The notes: generated from the sequence alone by a model not told the origin. A stretch of 37,117 nucleotides of DNA from Caulobacter sp. S45 (GCF_903642205.1 NZ_CAHJWH010000012.1:1-37117), one strand, 5' to 3'. Positions 27,415 through 36,009 are shown, numbered from the stretch's first letter. Translations and numbers: made by a program.

Positions 27415-28344
27415 TCAGAATCGCTTGGCCATGCCGATATAGCCCTGGACGGCGGCGGTCTGGGGGTTCAGGCCGAGGTTGGTCCCCATGTCCAGCTCCA
27501 GGTCGTCACGGAGGCCCAGCGACAGTCCCAGATCGGCCGAGCACTGCGTGACCACGCCGGCCGGGTCCTGGTCCTCCCGGGCGTAGAGCTCGGTGGACAG
27601 GGTCAGGTTCTTCGGCAGGGACCAGGTGACGTTGATGATCTCGACGGGCGCGAGATGGACGCCGCCGCCGAACATGTCCTTGGCGACGTCGATCTCCGGG
27701 CTCAGGTTCAGGATGATCGACTTGCCGAGGGCGGCGGCGGCCGGTAGCACCACGCCGCCCTCCCATGCGCCGTTCCCGATACCGGCGCGCGCCGTGGGGA
27801 CCTTCACGAAAGGCTCTATGGCCAGCGCGAGGGGTCCGCGATAGTCGCCGAAGAAGTTCTGCTTCAGCCGGATGATCAGGTCGCCTGGGCCGTAGAGCGT
27901 GTCCGAAGAGGCGGCGCCCGGCTCGTGGGTGCGCACCTCCTCATAGGGCGCGATGTTGACCTCCACGTCCGTCCGGTCGGCGATGCCGAGCTTCAGGGTG
28001 GGGTTGGTGGCCAGGTAGGTGTCGGTGATCCCGCCGCCGCTCCGGTCGTAGGTGGCGTTGAAGAGGTCGGTCTCCAGCTGGAAATGGCCCTTGTCCACGG
28101 TGCAGGGCAGGGTCGCCTGGGCCGGCCGGTCGGCGCAGAAGGCGCGAAGCTTCGGCTTGTCGGTGGGGATGGAGTCGGCGGAACCCGGAGAGGCGCCGCC
28201 CTGGGGCAGCTCCTGCGGCTTGGGGGGGCCGGCGTCGGCCGCCCGGCCCGCCGAAGGCCAGCCGAGGCTCGTGGCAGCGATCAGGGCGAGGAGGGCCGCC
28301 GAGGATCGGGCCGGACCCGCCACCCTCAAAATATGCCTGCCCAC
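27415..28344 (-). CDS. Outer-membrane beta-barrel protein, phenol-MetA-type transporter family
   Basis: A 309-residue exported protein: basic start, hydrophobic ALLALIAATSLGW and a likely cleavage after GRAA. The rest alternates in beta-strand fashion (GHFQLETDLFNATYDR, LTLSTELYAR) and ends in a C-terminal Phe, as outer-membrane barrels do. The pattern GHFQLETDL...TLKLGI resembles the 'MetA-pathway of phenol degradation' family, often annotated simply as transporter. GTG at 28344 overlaps the DUF1345 gene by 19 bp, so the two are translationally coupled. Substrate unknown. Confidence 0.75.
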   Translation of the reverse strand: MGRHILRVAGPARSSAALLALIAATSLGWPSAGRAADAGPPKPQELPQGGASPGSADSIPTDKPKLRAFCADRPAQATLPCTVDKGHFQLETDLFNATYDRSGGGITDTYLATNPTLKLGIADRTDVEVNIAPYEEVRTHEPGAASSDTLYGPGDLIIRLKQNFFGDYRGPLALAIEPFVKVPTARAGIGNGAWEGGVVLPAAAALGKSIILNLSPEIDVAKDMFGGGVHLAPVEIINVTWSLPKNLTLSTELYAREDQDPAGVVTQCSADLGLSLGLRDDLELDMGTNLGLNPQTAAVQGYIGMAKRF

Positions 28345-29030
28345 AGGTTGATGGTCAGCGCCACCACCACGGTGTTGAAGGCGAAGGCCAGCAGGCTGTG
28401 CACCGTCCCGATCCGCCGCAGGGTGCGGGAGTCGAAGGCGATGTCGGCGGTCTGGGACGCCACCCCGATGATGACGCTGAAATGCAGGAAGTCCCAGTAG
28501 TCCGGCTCTCCGCCCTCAGGGAACTTCAGCCCGCCGCGGATGGCCGGCGGAGCCTTGCTGTCGGAGGCGCTGTAGTATTCGTGGGCGTAGTGCAGGGCGA
28601 AGATCAGCTGGGCCACGAACCACGACGCCGCCACCGTGACGAAGGCGAGCCCCACCCGCGCCACCTTGAACAGGCCGTGGTCGGACTTGGCCAGCGACAG
28701 CTCCACGCCCACCGCAGCGAGGCTGGCGGCGGTGGCGAGCAGGACAAGGCCCAGGATCATGCCGCGTCCGTCGTCCTGGGCGGCGGCGCGTTCCTGGATG
28801 TCGCGGCTCTTGCGACCGGACATGGCCATCAGGCTGGCCGCGATGAACCAGATGCAGCCGGCGTCCCAGGCCAGGATGATCCGCGAACTCGGCTTCAGCG
28901 CGTTGGGCGCGAAGGCCAGAAACAGGCCCGCGATAACGCCTACAGCTATGGCGCCCGTCAGCCGCGGCCGCGAGGCGAACGGCCCGATGGGCAGTCTCGA
29001 GATCAGCCCCGGCCTGGACGCCATGCCCAC
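28326..29030 (-). CDS. DUF1345 inner-membrane protein
   Basis: A 234-residue protein with about five hydrophobic helices and the family motif PDYWDFLHFSVIIGVASQTADI. The C-terminus is the last membrane helix (VVVALTINLWAGIF). Function unknown. It is first in a two-gene operon with the outer-membrane barrel gene. The start at 29030 (MGMASRPGLIS) is tentative because no clear Shine-Dalgarno is seen. Confidence 0.85.
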   Translation of the reverse strand: MGMASRPGLISRLPIGPFASRPRLTGAIAVGVIAGLFLAFAPNALKPSSRIILAWDAGCIWFIAASLMAMSGRKSRDIQERAAAQDDGRGMILGLVLLATAASLAAVGVELSLAKSDHGLFKVARVGLAFVTVAASWFVAQLIFALHYAHEYYSASDSKAPPAIRGGLKFPEGGEPDYWDFLHFSVIIGVASQTADIAFDSRTLRRIGTVHSLLAFAFNTVVVALTINLWAGIF

Positions 29031-29280
29031 CTGCGCTCCATACGCCGCTGCGCCGGCGCGCTTCGTATCGGACGCCTTGTATGCGGGTGGAACGGTGCTG
29101 GACGCCAGTCGAAAGCAATCCCTGGCCGCCGCTCATCCCGGCGGATGCCAGGACCCGGACTAAAACGCGATCATTCTCGTGACTGACGAACGTCTCGACC
29201 GGTCCAGCATCATGATCCGGGTCCTGGTATTCGCCGGCAGGAGCGGATCAAGATGATGACCGTTCCGGATCGACTGACCC

Positions 29281-29469
29281 TTAATGCGCTCGGTTGATCC
29301 TGGCCTCGCGTACGACGCGGGCCAGGAGCGCCTGGGCCGCGTCCAGCGTGCTCACCAGGCGTGCGCGGCGGCCCCCCATGCGAACCCCGAACTGGTCCAC
29401 CCCGTCGGCGGTCAACCTCCAGATCTCCATTCCCTCCAAAGACGCAACGCGGGTAGCAGACGTATTCAT
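29281..29469 (-). CDS. Small protein of unknown function
   Basis: A 62-residue, Arg- and Ala-rich protein (starts MNTSATRVASLEG, ends REARINRAH). The ATG at 29469 has AGGAG 7 bases upstream (AGGAGCTGAAAG), which supports a real gene. No signal peptide or membrane segment. It lies between the DUF1345 gene and the nitronate monooxygenase gene. No family recognised. Confidence 0.6.
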   Translation of the reverse strand: MNTSATRVASLEGMEIWRLTADGVDQFGVRMGGRRARLVSTLDAAQALLARVVREARINRAH

Positions 29470-29573
29470 CTTTCAGCTCCTGCGGCCAGACATCCTTCTG
29501 CACTTAGGATACGCCCAGACGCGGCCGCGGCTGCATCAGCTTTCCGTGAGCGTCCGGCAGGCCGGCGGACGCA

Positions 29574-30557
29574 CTAGGCCGCTGTTGCGAGCATCCCCTC
29601 CAGCCGCCCCCGGATCAGCGTCTCGGACTCGCCCATGATGCGGTCGATCAGCTCCTTGACCGTTGGGATGTCGTGGATCAGGCCCGCGACCATGCCGCAG
29701 GACCAGCCGCCCGCATCCATGTCGCCCCGCTGCATGATGGCCGGATAGACGCCGGCGATCTCCTCGGCGATGTCGGCGAACTTCAGCTGGGGCCCCAGCT
29801 CGCGCTCCTTCTCCAGCAGGCGCTGGACCGAGGCGTTGTTCAGCACCCGCTCGGTGTTGCGGAGCGGGCGCATGATCAGGCGGGTGTCGAGCTCGGAGGC
29901 GGCCACGATGGCCTCCTTCACATGGACGTGGACCGGCGCCTCCTGGGTGGCGATGAAGCGGGTGCCCATGTTCATGCCGTCCGCCCCCATGGCCAGCGCC
30001 GCCACAAGCGAGCGCGCGTCGGCCATGCCGCCCGACGCGACGAAGGGTATCTTCAGCGCCTCCGCCGCCCGGGGCAGCAGGATCATGTTGGGCACGTCGT
30101 CCTCGCCCGGGTGGCCGCCGCACTCGAAGCCGTCCACGCTCACCGCGTCGCAGCCCACGGCCTCCGCCTTCAGGGCGTGGCGCACGGCGGTGCACTTGTG
30201 GATCACCTTGATGCCCGCCTCCTTCAGCGCGGGCATGTACTTCTGCGGGTTGTTGCCGGCGGTCTCCACGATCTTCACCCCGCCTTCGATGATCGCGCGG
30301 ATGAAGCCCGGATAGTCCGGCGGCGTGACCGCGGGCAGGAAGGTCAGGTTCACCCCGAAAGGCTTGTCCGTCATCTCCCGGCAGCGGGCGATCTCCTTGC
30401 CCAGGTTCTCGGGCGTCCGCTGTGTCAATCCGGTGATCAGGCCGAGGCCGCCGGCGTTGGAGACCGCCGAGGCCAGCTCCGCGAAGCCGACATAGTGCAT
30501 GCCGCCCTGGATGATGGGGTGCTCGATGCCGAACAGCTCGGTGATGCGGGTCTTCAT
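29574..30557 (-). CDS. Nitronate monooxygenase (2-nitropropane dioxygenase family)
   Basis: A 327-residue FMN-dependent TIM-barrel protein. It has the start ELFGIEHPIIQGGM, SNAGGLGLITG, the glycine-rich GFECGGHPGED at about 143 (catalytic His region), VASGGMADARSLVAALAMGADG and MGTRFIATQE. The ATG at 30557 gives the usual family start (MKTRITELFGIEHP). It diverges from the hotdog protein with 91 bp between the starts. The nitroalkane substrate is not indicated by context. Confidence 0.9.
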   Translation of the reverse strand: MKTRITELFGIEHPIIQGGMHYVGFAELASAVSNAGGLGLITGLTQRTPENLGKEIARCREMTDKPFGVNLTFLPAVTPPDYPGFIRAIIEGGVKIVETAGNNPQKYMPALKEAGIKVIHKCTAVRHALKAEAVGCDAVSVDGFECGGHPGEDDVPNMILLPRAAEALKIPFVASGGMADARSLVAALAMGADGMNMGTRFIATQEAPVHVHVKEAIVAASELDTRLIMRPLRNTERVLNNASVQRLLEKERELGPQLKFADIAEEIAGVYPAIMQRGDMDAGGWSCGMVAGLIHDIPTVKELIDRIMGESETLIRGRLEGMLATAA

Positions 30558-30648
30558 GGGGCGTCGTTCCCTCAAGCACGCCTTGCGTCGGCGCTTCTGT
30601 CCCGCCCGTCCTAGCTCTACATGGGCGCGCAGGCGATGGAGGAATGAC

Positions 30649-31590
30649 TTGGCGGCGTTCGAGACCCCGGTCCACGAAGTGGATGGCGTGCTGGCCGGCC
30701 CGCTCCGCATGCCCCGCCAGATGCTGGCGGTGCAGGAATATGACGGCCACGCCTCCATCCACGATGACGAGACGGCGAGGAAGCTCGGCTTCAAGGGCGG
30801 CACGATCGAGGGGCCGACACACTTCAGCCAGTTTGCTCCCCTGGGCTCCGCAGTCTGGGGCGAGGCCTGGTTCGCGCATGGCTGCCTGTCGGCCCACTAC
30901 CGCAACGCCGCCTTCGAAGGCGAAGAGGTGCGGGCCTTCCTGCGCCGACCTGCCGCCGGCGAACGCCAGGCGGAGGTCTGGATGCTGCGGGCGGACGGGA
31001 CCGAGATCCTGGGCGGCACGGCCTCGCTCGGCCCCCACTTCGCACCCACAGCCCTGGACCGTCGGCTGGCGGAGCTGACGCCGCTCGCCGATCCCGTGGT
31101 GCTGGCCGACGTGAAGGTGGGGCTGACGTCGCAGCGGGTTCCCGTCCGCATGGACGCGGACCAGCACATGGGCGCCCTCTACCCCTTCAGCCTGGCCCAG
31201 AAGCTGGAGCGGATCACCGAGCCTTCGCCCTGGTACTCGGGCGACGCCTCGCCCTGGGGCCGGGCGATCGTACCCATGGAGATGATCAGCGTACTGATGC
31301 AGTACACCGCGCGCGACGGCGTCTTTCCCGTGCGCGGCCCTGCGGTGGGCCTGTTCGCCGACCAGGAGATCAGGCTGCTGGACGGCCCGGTCTTCGTCGG
31401 CGAGGCCTACGAGGTCAGGCGCGAAGTGGTGGCGATGAGCGGCAGCAGGCGGACCGAGAGCCTGTGGGTGCGCTCGACGCTCTACGCGGCGCAGACGGAC
31501 CGGAAGGTGGCGACGATGCTGCTGAACCTCGCCACGCTGAAGGAGTCCTACGCGCCGTACGCGGCGGAGCGGGCGGCGCTGTACGGCTGA
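30649..31590 (+). CDS. Double hotdog-fold (MaoC/hydratase-like) protein
   Basis: A 313-residue protein with two hotdog domains. The first half has YDGHASIHDDETARKLGFKGG, which resembles the hydratase-2 motif, with His/Asp present. The second half (GPVFVGEAYEVRREV near the end) matches thioesterase/dehydratase-type strands. TTG at 30649 has GGAGGA about 6 bases upstream and gives the likely N-terminus LAAFETPVHEVDG. Probably an enoyl-CoA hydratase-type or thioester enzyme; activity unproven. Followed by repeat B copy 2. Confidence 0.75.
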   Translation: MAAFETPVHEVDGVLAGPLRMPRQMLAVQEYDGHASIHDDETARKLGFKGGTIEGPTHFSQFAPLGSAVWGEAWFAHGCLSAHYRNAAFEGEEVRAFLRRPAAGERQAEVWMLRADGTEILGGTASLGPHFAPTALDRRLAELTPLADPVVLADVKVGLTSQRVPVRMDADQHMGALYPFSLAQKLERITEPSPWYSGDASPWGRAIVPMEMISVLMQYTARDGVFPVRGPAVGLFADQEIRLLDGPVFVGEAYEVRREVVAMSGSRRTESLWVRSTLYAAQTDRKVATMLLNLATLKESYAPYAAERAALYG

Positions 31591-31601
31591 GGCCTTGTGC
31601 A

Positions 31602-31723
31602 TCCTTCGAGACGCGGGCCGCTGGCCCGCTCCTCAGGATGACGAAGGGGTGCGAACGACATGATCGTTCGTCATGCTGAGGAAGGCTTTCGTCGAGAGCC
31701 TGTCTCGAAGCATGCAGGCGGCC
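31602..31723. repeat. Dispersed palindromic repeat, family B, copy 2
   Basis: Nearly identical to the copy at 8526-8649, in the opposite orientation: CCTTCGAGACGCGGGCC, a shared GGCCCGCTCCTCAGGATGACG block and GAGCCTGTCTCGAAGCATGC. It lies in the gap between the two hotdog-protein genes and ends 5 bp before the stop of the gene on the minus strand. Confidence 0.88.
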
Positions 31724-31727
31724 GCCT

Positions 31728-32195
31728 TCAGCTGGAAACGCCCCTCGTCCGCGCCGGCATCTGGCCGAGGCCGGTCATGGTCATCACCTTCACTCCGTCC
31801 TGGTTGGTCACGGTGACGGCGGTGCGGACCACGCCCCGGTCCGGCTTGCTCTTCGAGCGGGTCACCGACACCACCTCGCGCCGCACCTCCAGCCGGTCGC
31901 CGGGGCGCACCGGGTGCAGCCAGCGCAGCTCGTCTATGCCCATCCCCAGCATGGGGGTCGCGCCGTAGGGGCGCATCTCCACCAGCTGGCGCATGACCAG
32001 GGCCGCCACGTGCCAGCCGCTGGCGATGAGCCCGCCGAACGCGCTGTCCTTCGCGGCCGCAGCGTCGGTGTGGAAGGGCTGTGGGTCGTAGGCGCGACCG
32101 AAGGCGGTCACGTCCGCCTCCTCGATCTCGATGGGCGGCCCGGTGAGCACGTCGCCGACGGAGATGTCCTCCAGGTACTTGTCGGGATTGGGCAT
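31728..32195 (-). CDS. MaoC-family dehydratase (R-specific hydratase-like)
   Basis: A 155-residue single hotdog protein with the hydratase-2 motif AFGRAYDPQPFHTDAAAAKD and GWHVAALVMRQ. Asp and His are the usual catalytic pair in R-specific enoyl-CoA hydratases. ATG at 32195 has GGAGG 4 bases upstream. It lies on the opposite strand to the double hotdog gene, and the two converge on repeat B copy 2. Confidence 0.87.
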   Translation of the reverse strand: MPNPDKYLEDISVGDVLTGPPIEIEEADVTAFGRAYDPQPFHTDAAAAKDSAFGGLIASGWHVAALVMRQLVEMRPYGATPMLGMGIDELRWLHPVRPGDRLEVRREVVSVTRSKSKPDRGVVRTAVTVTNQDGVKVMTMTGLGQMPARTRGVSS

Positions 32196-32240
32196 CGAGC
32201 CTCCGTATGGAGGCGATACGCGTCGCATCCCCTCCTCCTC

Positions 32241-32350
32241 GTCATCCTCGGGCTCGTCCCGAGGATCAAGCGTTCCCTCGCGAAGCGCCGTCGCGCCGCA
32301 GGCGTGGCGAGGCGGCCGGCCTCGATCCTCGGGATAAGCCCGAGGATGAC
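32241..32350. repeat. Large palindromic repeat, family C
   Basis: The end arms are GTCATCCTCGGGCTCGTCCC (then GAGGATC) and a near-perfect reverse complement, GATCCTCGGGATAAGCCCGA (then GGATGAC), about 27 bp each. It lies upstream of the MaoC dehydratase gene and downstream of nothing coding on the plus strand. Similar 'GTCATCCTCGGG' elements are, as I recall, common in alphaproteobacterial genomes. Confidence 0.85.
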
Positions 32351-32506
32351 GGAAGGGAGAGTGCGTCGAAAGCTTGAAGCCGGCGCGCGGCATCGCGTCC
32401 CCGCAGGCCTCAGCGCTTGTGGCCTGCAACGGGGTTCCATACATGCCGGCTCACGCCCTCACCGGGCGCCGGGCGGTCAGCCGCGCATCCTTCGTAGGGC
32501 CTGACC

Positions 32507-34153
32507 GTGCTCCAGATCGACGAGCTGACCTTCAACGCCTGGGGCCGCCGGTTCTTCGACCGGGCGAGCGTGTCCTTCCCGCCCAACGCCAAGGTAGGGC
32601 TGGCGGGGCGCAACGGGGTCGGCAAATCCACCCTGTTCAAGCTGATCCTGGGCGAGCTGCAGCCGGACGGCGGCACCATCGAGCTGCCCCGCACCGCCAG
32701 GATCGGCGCGGTGGCCCAGGAGCATCCCGCCACCCCCGTCTCGCTCCTCGACACCATCCTGGAAGCCGACGCGGAGCGCAGCGCGCTCTACACCGAGCTG
32801 GAGAGCGCCGAGCCGGAGCGCATGGGCGAGATCTGGGGCCGCCTGATCGAGATCGACGCCGACCGCGCCCCGGCACGCGCCGCCGAGATCCTGTCCGGTC
32901 TCGGCTTCTCCACCGAGGACCTGGGCCGCGCCATGAGCGAGTTCTCCGGCGGCTGGCGCATGCGCGTGGCGCTCGCCGCCGCCCTGTTCGCCGAGCCCGA
33001 CCTGCTGCTGCTGGACGAGCCCACCAACTATCTCGACCTGGAAGGCGCCCTGTGGCTGGAGGCGCGGCTGAAGAAGTACCCGCACTCGGCCCTGATCATC
33101 AGCCACGACCGGGAGCTGCTGAACAACTCCGTCGACTTCATCCTGCACGTGCAGGCCGGCAAGCTGGAGATGTACACCGGCGGCTATGACGACTTCGAGC
33201 GGCGGCTGGCGGAGAAGACCCGGCTGCAGGCCGCCACCCGGGTCAAGCAGGAGGCCGAGCGCGCCCACCTGCAGAGCTTCATCGACCGCTTCAAGGCCAA
33301 GGCCAGCAAGGCCGCCCAGGCCCAGTCCCGCGTCAAGCGGCTGGCCAAGCTCGCTCCGATCGCGGAGATGGCGGCCGATCGGGTGGCGCCCTTCACCCTG
33401 CCCTCGCCTGCCCGCGCGCTGGCCCCGCCGCTGATCAGCCTGGAGCAGGCCAGCGTCGGCTATGGCGATGCGCCCCCGATCCTGCGCGACCTGAACCTGC
33501 GGCTGGACGTGGACGACCGCATCGGGCTGCTGGGCGTCAATGGCGCGGGCAAGTCGACCTTCGCCAAGATGATCGCCAACGCGCTGCCCACCACGGCCGG
33601 CCGGATGCACCGCGACCGCCGCATCCAGGTCGGCTGGTTCCACCAGCACCAGATCGAGGCGCTGGACCCCACCGACACGCCCCTGGAGATCATCCGACGC
33701 GAGATGAAGGAGGCGTCGGAGAACAGCCGCCGCTCCAAGCTGGCGCAGTTCGGCCTGGGCTTCGACAAGCAGGAGACCACAGTCGAGAACCTCTCCGGCG
33801 GCGAGCGCGCGCGGCTGCTGCTGAGCCTTGTGGCCATGCACGCCCCCCACCTGCTGATCCTGGACGAGCCCACCAACCACCTGGACATCGACAGCCGGCG
33901 GGCTCTGCTCGACGCGCTGAACGACTACGAGGGCGCGGTCATCCTGATCACCCACGACCGCTCGCTGATGGAGCTGGTGGCCGACCGGCTGTGGCTGGCG
34001 GCCGACGGCTACGTGAAGCCCTTCGACGGCGACATGGACGACTACGCCAAGTTCGTGCTGGACCGCGCGCGCCAGGGCGCCCGGCCTACGCAGGTCGGCG
34101 AGGCCAAGACGGGCGGCGGCAAGAAGGCCAAGCGCGCCAAGGCGATGGCGTAA
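32507..34153 (+). CDS. ABC-F ATPase (Uup/YheS-like, ribosome-associated)
   Basis: A 548-residue protein with two ATPase halves and no membrane segment. Half one: Walker A GRNGVGKST (~35), signature FSGGWRMR (~147), Walker B LLLLDEPTNYLDLE (~165). Then a charged linker (about 240-280, RVKQEAERAHLQSFIDRFK) of the P-site tRNA-interaction type. Half two: GVNGAGKST (~343), LSGGERAR (~430), LLILDEPTNHLDID (~450). The C-terminus is Lys-rich. GTG at 32507 has AGGG 8 bases upstream. Which ABC-F member it is (Uup, YheS or EttA) cannot be decided from this. Confidence 0.93.
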   Translation: MLQIDELTFNAWGRRFFDRASVSFPPNAKVGLAGRNGVGKSTLFKLILGELQPDGGTIELPRTARIGAVAQEHPATPVSLLDTILEADAERSALYTELESAEPERMGEIWGRLIEIDADRAPARAAEILSGLGFSTEDLGRAMSEFSGGWRMRVALAAALFAEPDLLLLDEPTNYLDLEGALWLEARLKKYPHSALIISHDRELLNNSVDFILHVQAGKLEMYTGGYDDFERRLAEKTRLQAATRVKQEAERAHLQSFIDRFKAKASKAAQAQSRVKRLAKLAPIAEMAADRVAPFTLPSPARALAPPLISLEQASVGYGDAPPILRDLNLRLDVDDRIGLLGVNGAGKSTFAKMIANALPTTAGRMHRDRRIQVGWFHQHQIEALDPTDTPLEIIRREMKEASENSRRSKLAQFGLGFDKQETTVENLSGGERARLLLSLVAMHAPHLLILDEPTNHLDIDSRRALLDALNDYEGAVILITHDRSLMELVADRLWLAADGYVKPFDGDMDDYAKFVLDRARQGARPTQVGEAKTGGGKKAKRAKAMA

Positions 34154-34158
34154 GCACG

Positions 34159-34341
34159 ATGGCGGGCCTGAAGGACAAGCGCGGCTTCATCGACAAGGAC
34201 CGGCTCGACCTGTCCGAGGGTCCGGCGGTGCAATACTGGATGAAGCGCTGGGGCGTGACCCGCGACCAGCTCACCGCCGCGCACAGGAAGGTCGGCCGCC
34301 TGACCAAGGACATCGCCGCGGAGCTTGGGAAGAAGCGGTAG
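34159..34341 (+). CDS. DUF3606-type small protein
   Basis: A 60-residue protein (starts MAGLKDKRGFIDKDRLDLSE, ends IAAELGKKR) that fits the short DUF3606 family, which typically has a tryptophan-containing helix (here YWMKRWGVT). The ATG at 34159 is 6 bp after the ABC-F stop, so it is probably cotranscribed. Function unknown. Confidence 0.8.
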   Translation: MAGLKDKRGFIDKDRLDLSEGPAVQYWMKRWGVTRDQLTAAHRKVGRLTKDIAAELGKKR

Positions 34342-34419
34342 GCGGCGGGGTGTGCCGCCGTGCTCGGAACGCTCAAGGCGACCTCGCTTTGCGAGGCGAG
34401 CCTGACGGCCCGACCTTGA

Positions 34420-34507
34420 CCGCCCCTCCGCGCGACGGCTGACGGGTGGGCGTCGGGATGCAGAGCGTCCCGTAAGTCAGTCCGACCGCCTCCGGCGGAT
34501 CGAACAC
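34420..34507 (-). repeat. Palindromic repeat, family D, copy 1
   Basis: Read on the minus strand it contains TGTTCGATCCGCCGGAGGCG, GGGACGCTCTGCATCCCGAC and CGTCAGCCGTCGCGCG. It matches copy 2 (34690-34780) in the opposite orientation, over about 90 bp at an estimated 70% identity by eye. The two lie either side of repeat A copy 4. Confidence 0.7.
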
Positions 34508-34534
34508 AGAGCTAGACCAAGGAAGAGCCGCCCT

Positions 34535-34656
34535 CGATCCTCCCCCTCTGGGGAAGGTGGCGGCGAAGCCGACGGAGGGGGCCTGCCACCCAGGACGCCG
34601 CGGTGCAGCCCCCTCCACCAGCTTCGCTGGTCCCCCTCCCCCAAGAGGGGAGGACC
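34535..34656. repeat. Dispersed palindromic repeat, family A, copy 4
   Basis: It starts CGATCCTCCCCCTCTGGGGA and ends CCCTCCCCCAAGAGGGGAGG, with the inner hairpin CCAGCTTCGCTGG. The ends pair with each other and match the other A copies in layout (outer GC stem, inner CCA..TGG hairpin). It is flanked by the two family D copies. Confidence 0.8.
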
Positions 34657-34689
34657 TTTGCCGCCGCATCTCTCCCAAAGCCCAGCCTC

Positions 34690-34780
34690 GTGTTCGACGC
34701 AGCCGCAGGCCAGTCGAACCCATCAAGGGACGCCTCGCGTCCCGACGCCCAAACGTCAGCCGCCGCGCGCAGGGCGGTGG
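34690..34780 (+). repeat. Palindromic repeat, family D, copy 2
   Basis: Contains two hairpins: GTTCGAC (34692-34698) with GTCGAAC (34713-34719), and GGGACG with CGTCCC (34727-34743), then CCGACGCCCAAACGTCAGCC. It pairs with copy 1 in the opposite orientation. Confidence 0.7.
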
Positions 34781-34920
34781 CGCCTACGTCCGCTTGTGGA
34801 CGCAACCTTGATGCGAAAGAACGACCCAAGGCGGCCTAAGACGGGGCGGCGGCTTTGGTCAAAATTCGCAGTTCAGCTCTTTGGTGCAGCATGCCTCCTT
34901 GGCGTGATGTCCCCACGGGT

Positions 34921-36009
34921 TCAACGCGCTGCGCGCGCCGCCAGCACGTTGGCAACGGGCGTAAAACCACCTTGAGCGTTGACCAAGCCGCTCGGCTTCC
35001 CGGCGGCATCAGTGAGCCCCGAGTTGTACGAATAGAACAACAGGGGCCCGATCGGTACGCGCCGGCTCAGGTCGTCGAAGGCATCCAGGACCTCCTGCAA
35101 GCCTTGGCTTAGGCTCTGCCCTTTCTTGTTTGGGAACTTGGGGTCGAGGTAGCCCCACTCGGTGACCCAGAACGGCCTGTCACGGCCAAGAGCCCAGACG
35201 TCCTGGCGCAGAAGAGCCGTCACCCCTCGGCCACCTACCGAGGGCGCGGTGTAGATGTGCGTCCCATAGCCATCGATCCTGTAACTCGAGTTCTCGATAT
35301 AGTCGAAGCCGTCGACATTCTTGAGCATGGCGACGACCTTCGCCGGATCCGACAGATGCTGCGGCGGACCAGCGCAGGTGTCGCAGCCATGAGCGATGCC
35401 AAACGTGATAATCTTCGCCTCGGGATAGTAGCGGGGTTCGTGCAGGAGGCTCGCACCGGCCTTCAGGAACTCACCATATCCGCGTAGCCAAGTATGCAGT
35501 TCTTGGACGCTGACCACATGGCCATTGGGCACGTCCGCATCGTAGTAGTAGCTGTCATCCTCGTTGCCGAACTCGACGGCGTCGATGCTCAGGTTCGCCG
35601 CTTTCAAGGCGGTAAGGAGCCTGCCCAACCGACCTGCGAACTTCTTGAGATCGATCTGGCTGAGCTTCTTGGCGTTCCATCCATGGTCGTGCCGGAACAG
35701 CGGGACGTCGTAGTCCTCATCCATCTGCACGATGTTCACCAGGACCTTGAGGTCCTACTGCTTCGCGAGCCGGACCTCGCCAACGAAATCGGCGATGGCC
35801 TGCGGCGATCCCGATGTTGGCCCGTCGCGAAGCCACGTCGCATGGAGCGCGCGAATGTCCTGCAGCGTTTTCTGCTGCACGTCTTCCGACTGGCGGCTCA
35901 GCCCGCTCCGGTTGACTCCGATTTCCGGGAGCTTCTGCGCCCATGCCGGCCCCGTGGCGGCCAGCAGGCCTCCAGCAATGACAAGGGTACACAAACCATC
36001 CAGCCTCAT
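34921..36009 (-). pseudogene. Glycoside-hydrolase-like secreted protein interrupted by an in-frame amber codon
   Basis: Two open segments lie in the same frame: a 5' part (36009-35758) with a signal peptide (LCTLVIAGGLLAATGPAWA, then QK), and a 3' part (35754-34921) of a catalytic-type domain. The stop between them is TAG at 35757-35755, after RLAKQ and before DLKVLVNIVQM; reading a Gln codon (CAG) there would restore one protein of about 361 residues. The large part has GNED and, later, WVTEWGYLDP, where Glu in NE and TE would be the acid/base and nucleophile of a cellulase-like or GH39-like fold. Start ATG at 36009 has GGAAGG 5 bases upstream. The region has lower GC than its neighbours, suggesting transfer. 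Alternatives: sequencing error or a real readthrough. Confidence 0.7.

Larger units (their letters stand above)
34342..34920. other. Gene-free mosaic of palindromic repeats
   Basis: 579 bp without a convincing gene. In order: a short hairpin CCTCGC/GCGAGG (34382-34396), family D copy 1 (34420-34507), family A copy 4 (34535-34656), family D copy 2 (34690-34780), then a short gene-free stretch to the glycoside-hydrolase-like gene. The ORFs that overlap it are made of repeat sequence. Confidence 0.75.

Noticed and set aside
29242..29266. A second EcfG-like promoter on the minus strand (GGAAC, 16 bp, CGCT)
   Set aside because: The -10 element has a mismatch (CGCT for CGTT) and the nearest gene start on that strand is more than 200 bp away.
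29536..31602. A 688-codon minus-strand frame across the hotdog gene and the nitronate monooxygenase gene
   Set aside because: It crosses two real genes in other frames and has repeat-like composition.
34692..34719. A tRNA T-loop or attachment-site remnant (TTCGA-like sequence)
   Set aside because: The sequence is a simple inverted repeat within family D; no acceptor or anticodon arms or CCA end are present.
34373..34726. Open frames of 80-120 codons in the gene-free gap
   Set aside because: They are made of palindromic repeat sequence on both strands and have no ribosome site or domain.
35755..35757. TAG read as pyrrolysine or other recoded residue
   Set aside because: No recoding genes or downstream structure are visible, and a Gln-to-stop change is the simpler explanation.
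35740..35780. Frameshift explanation for the broken glycoside-hydrolase-like gene
   Set aside because: Both segments are in the same frame, so a single in-frame TAG, not an insertion or deletion, separates them.
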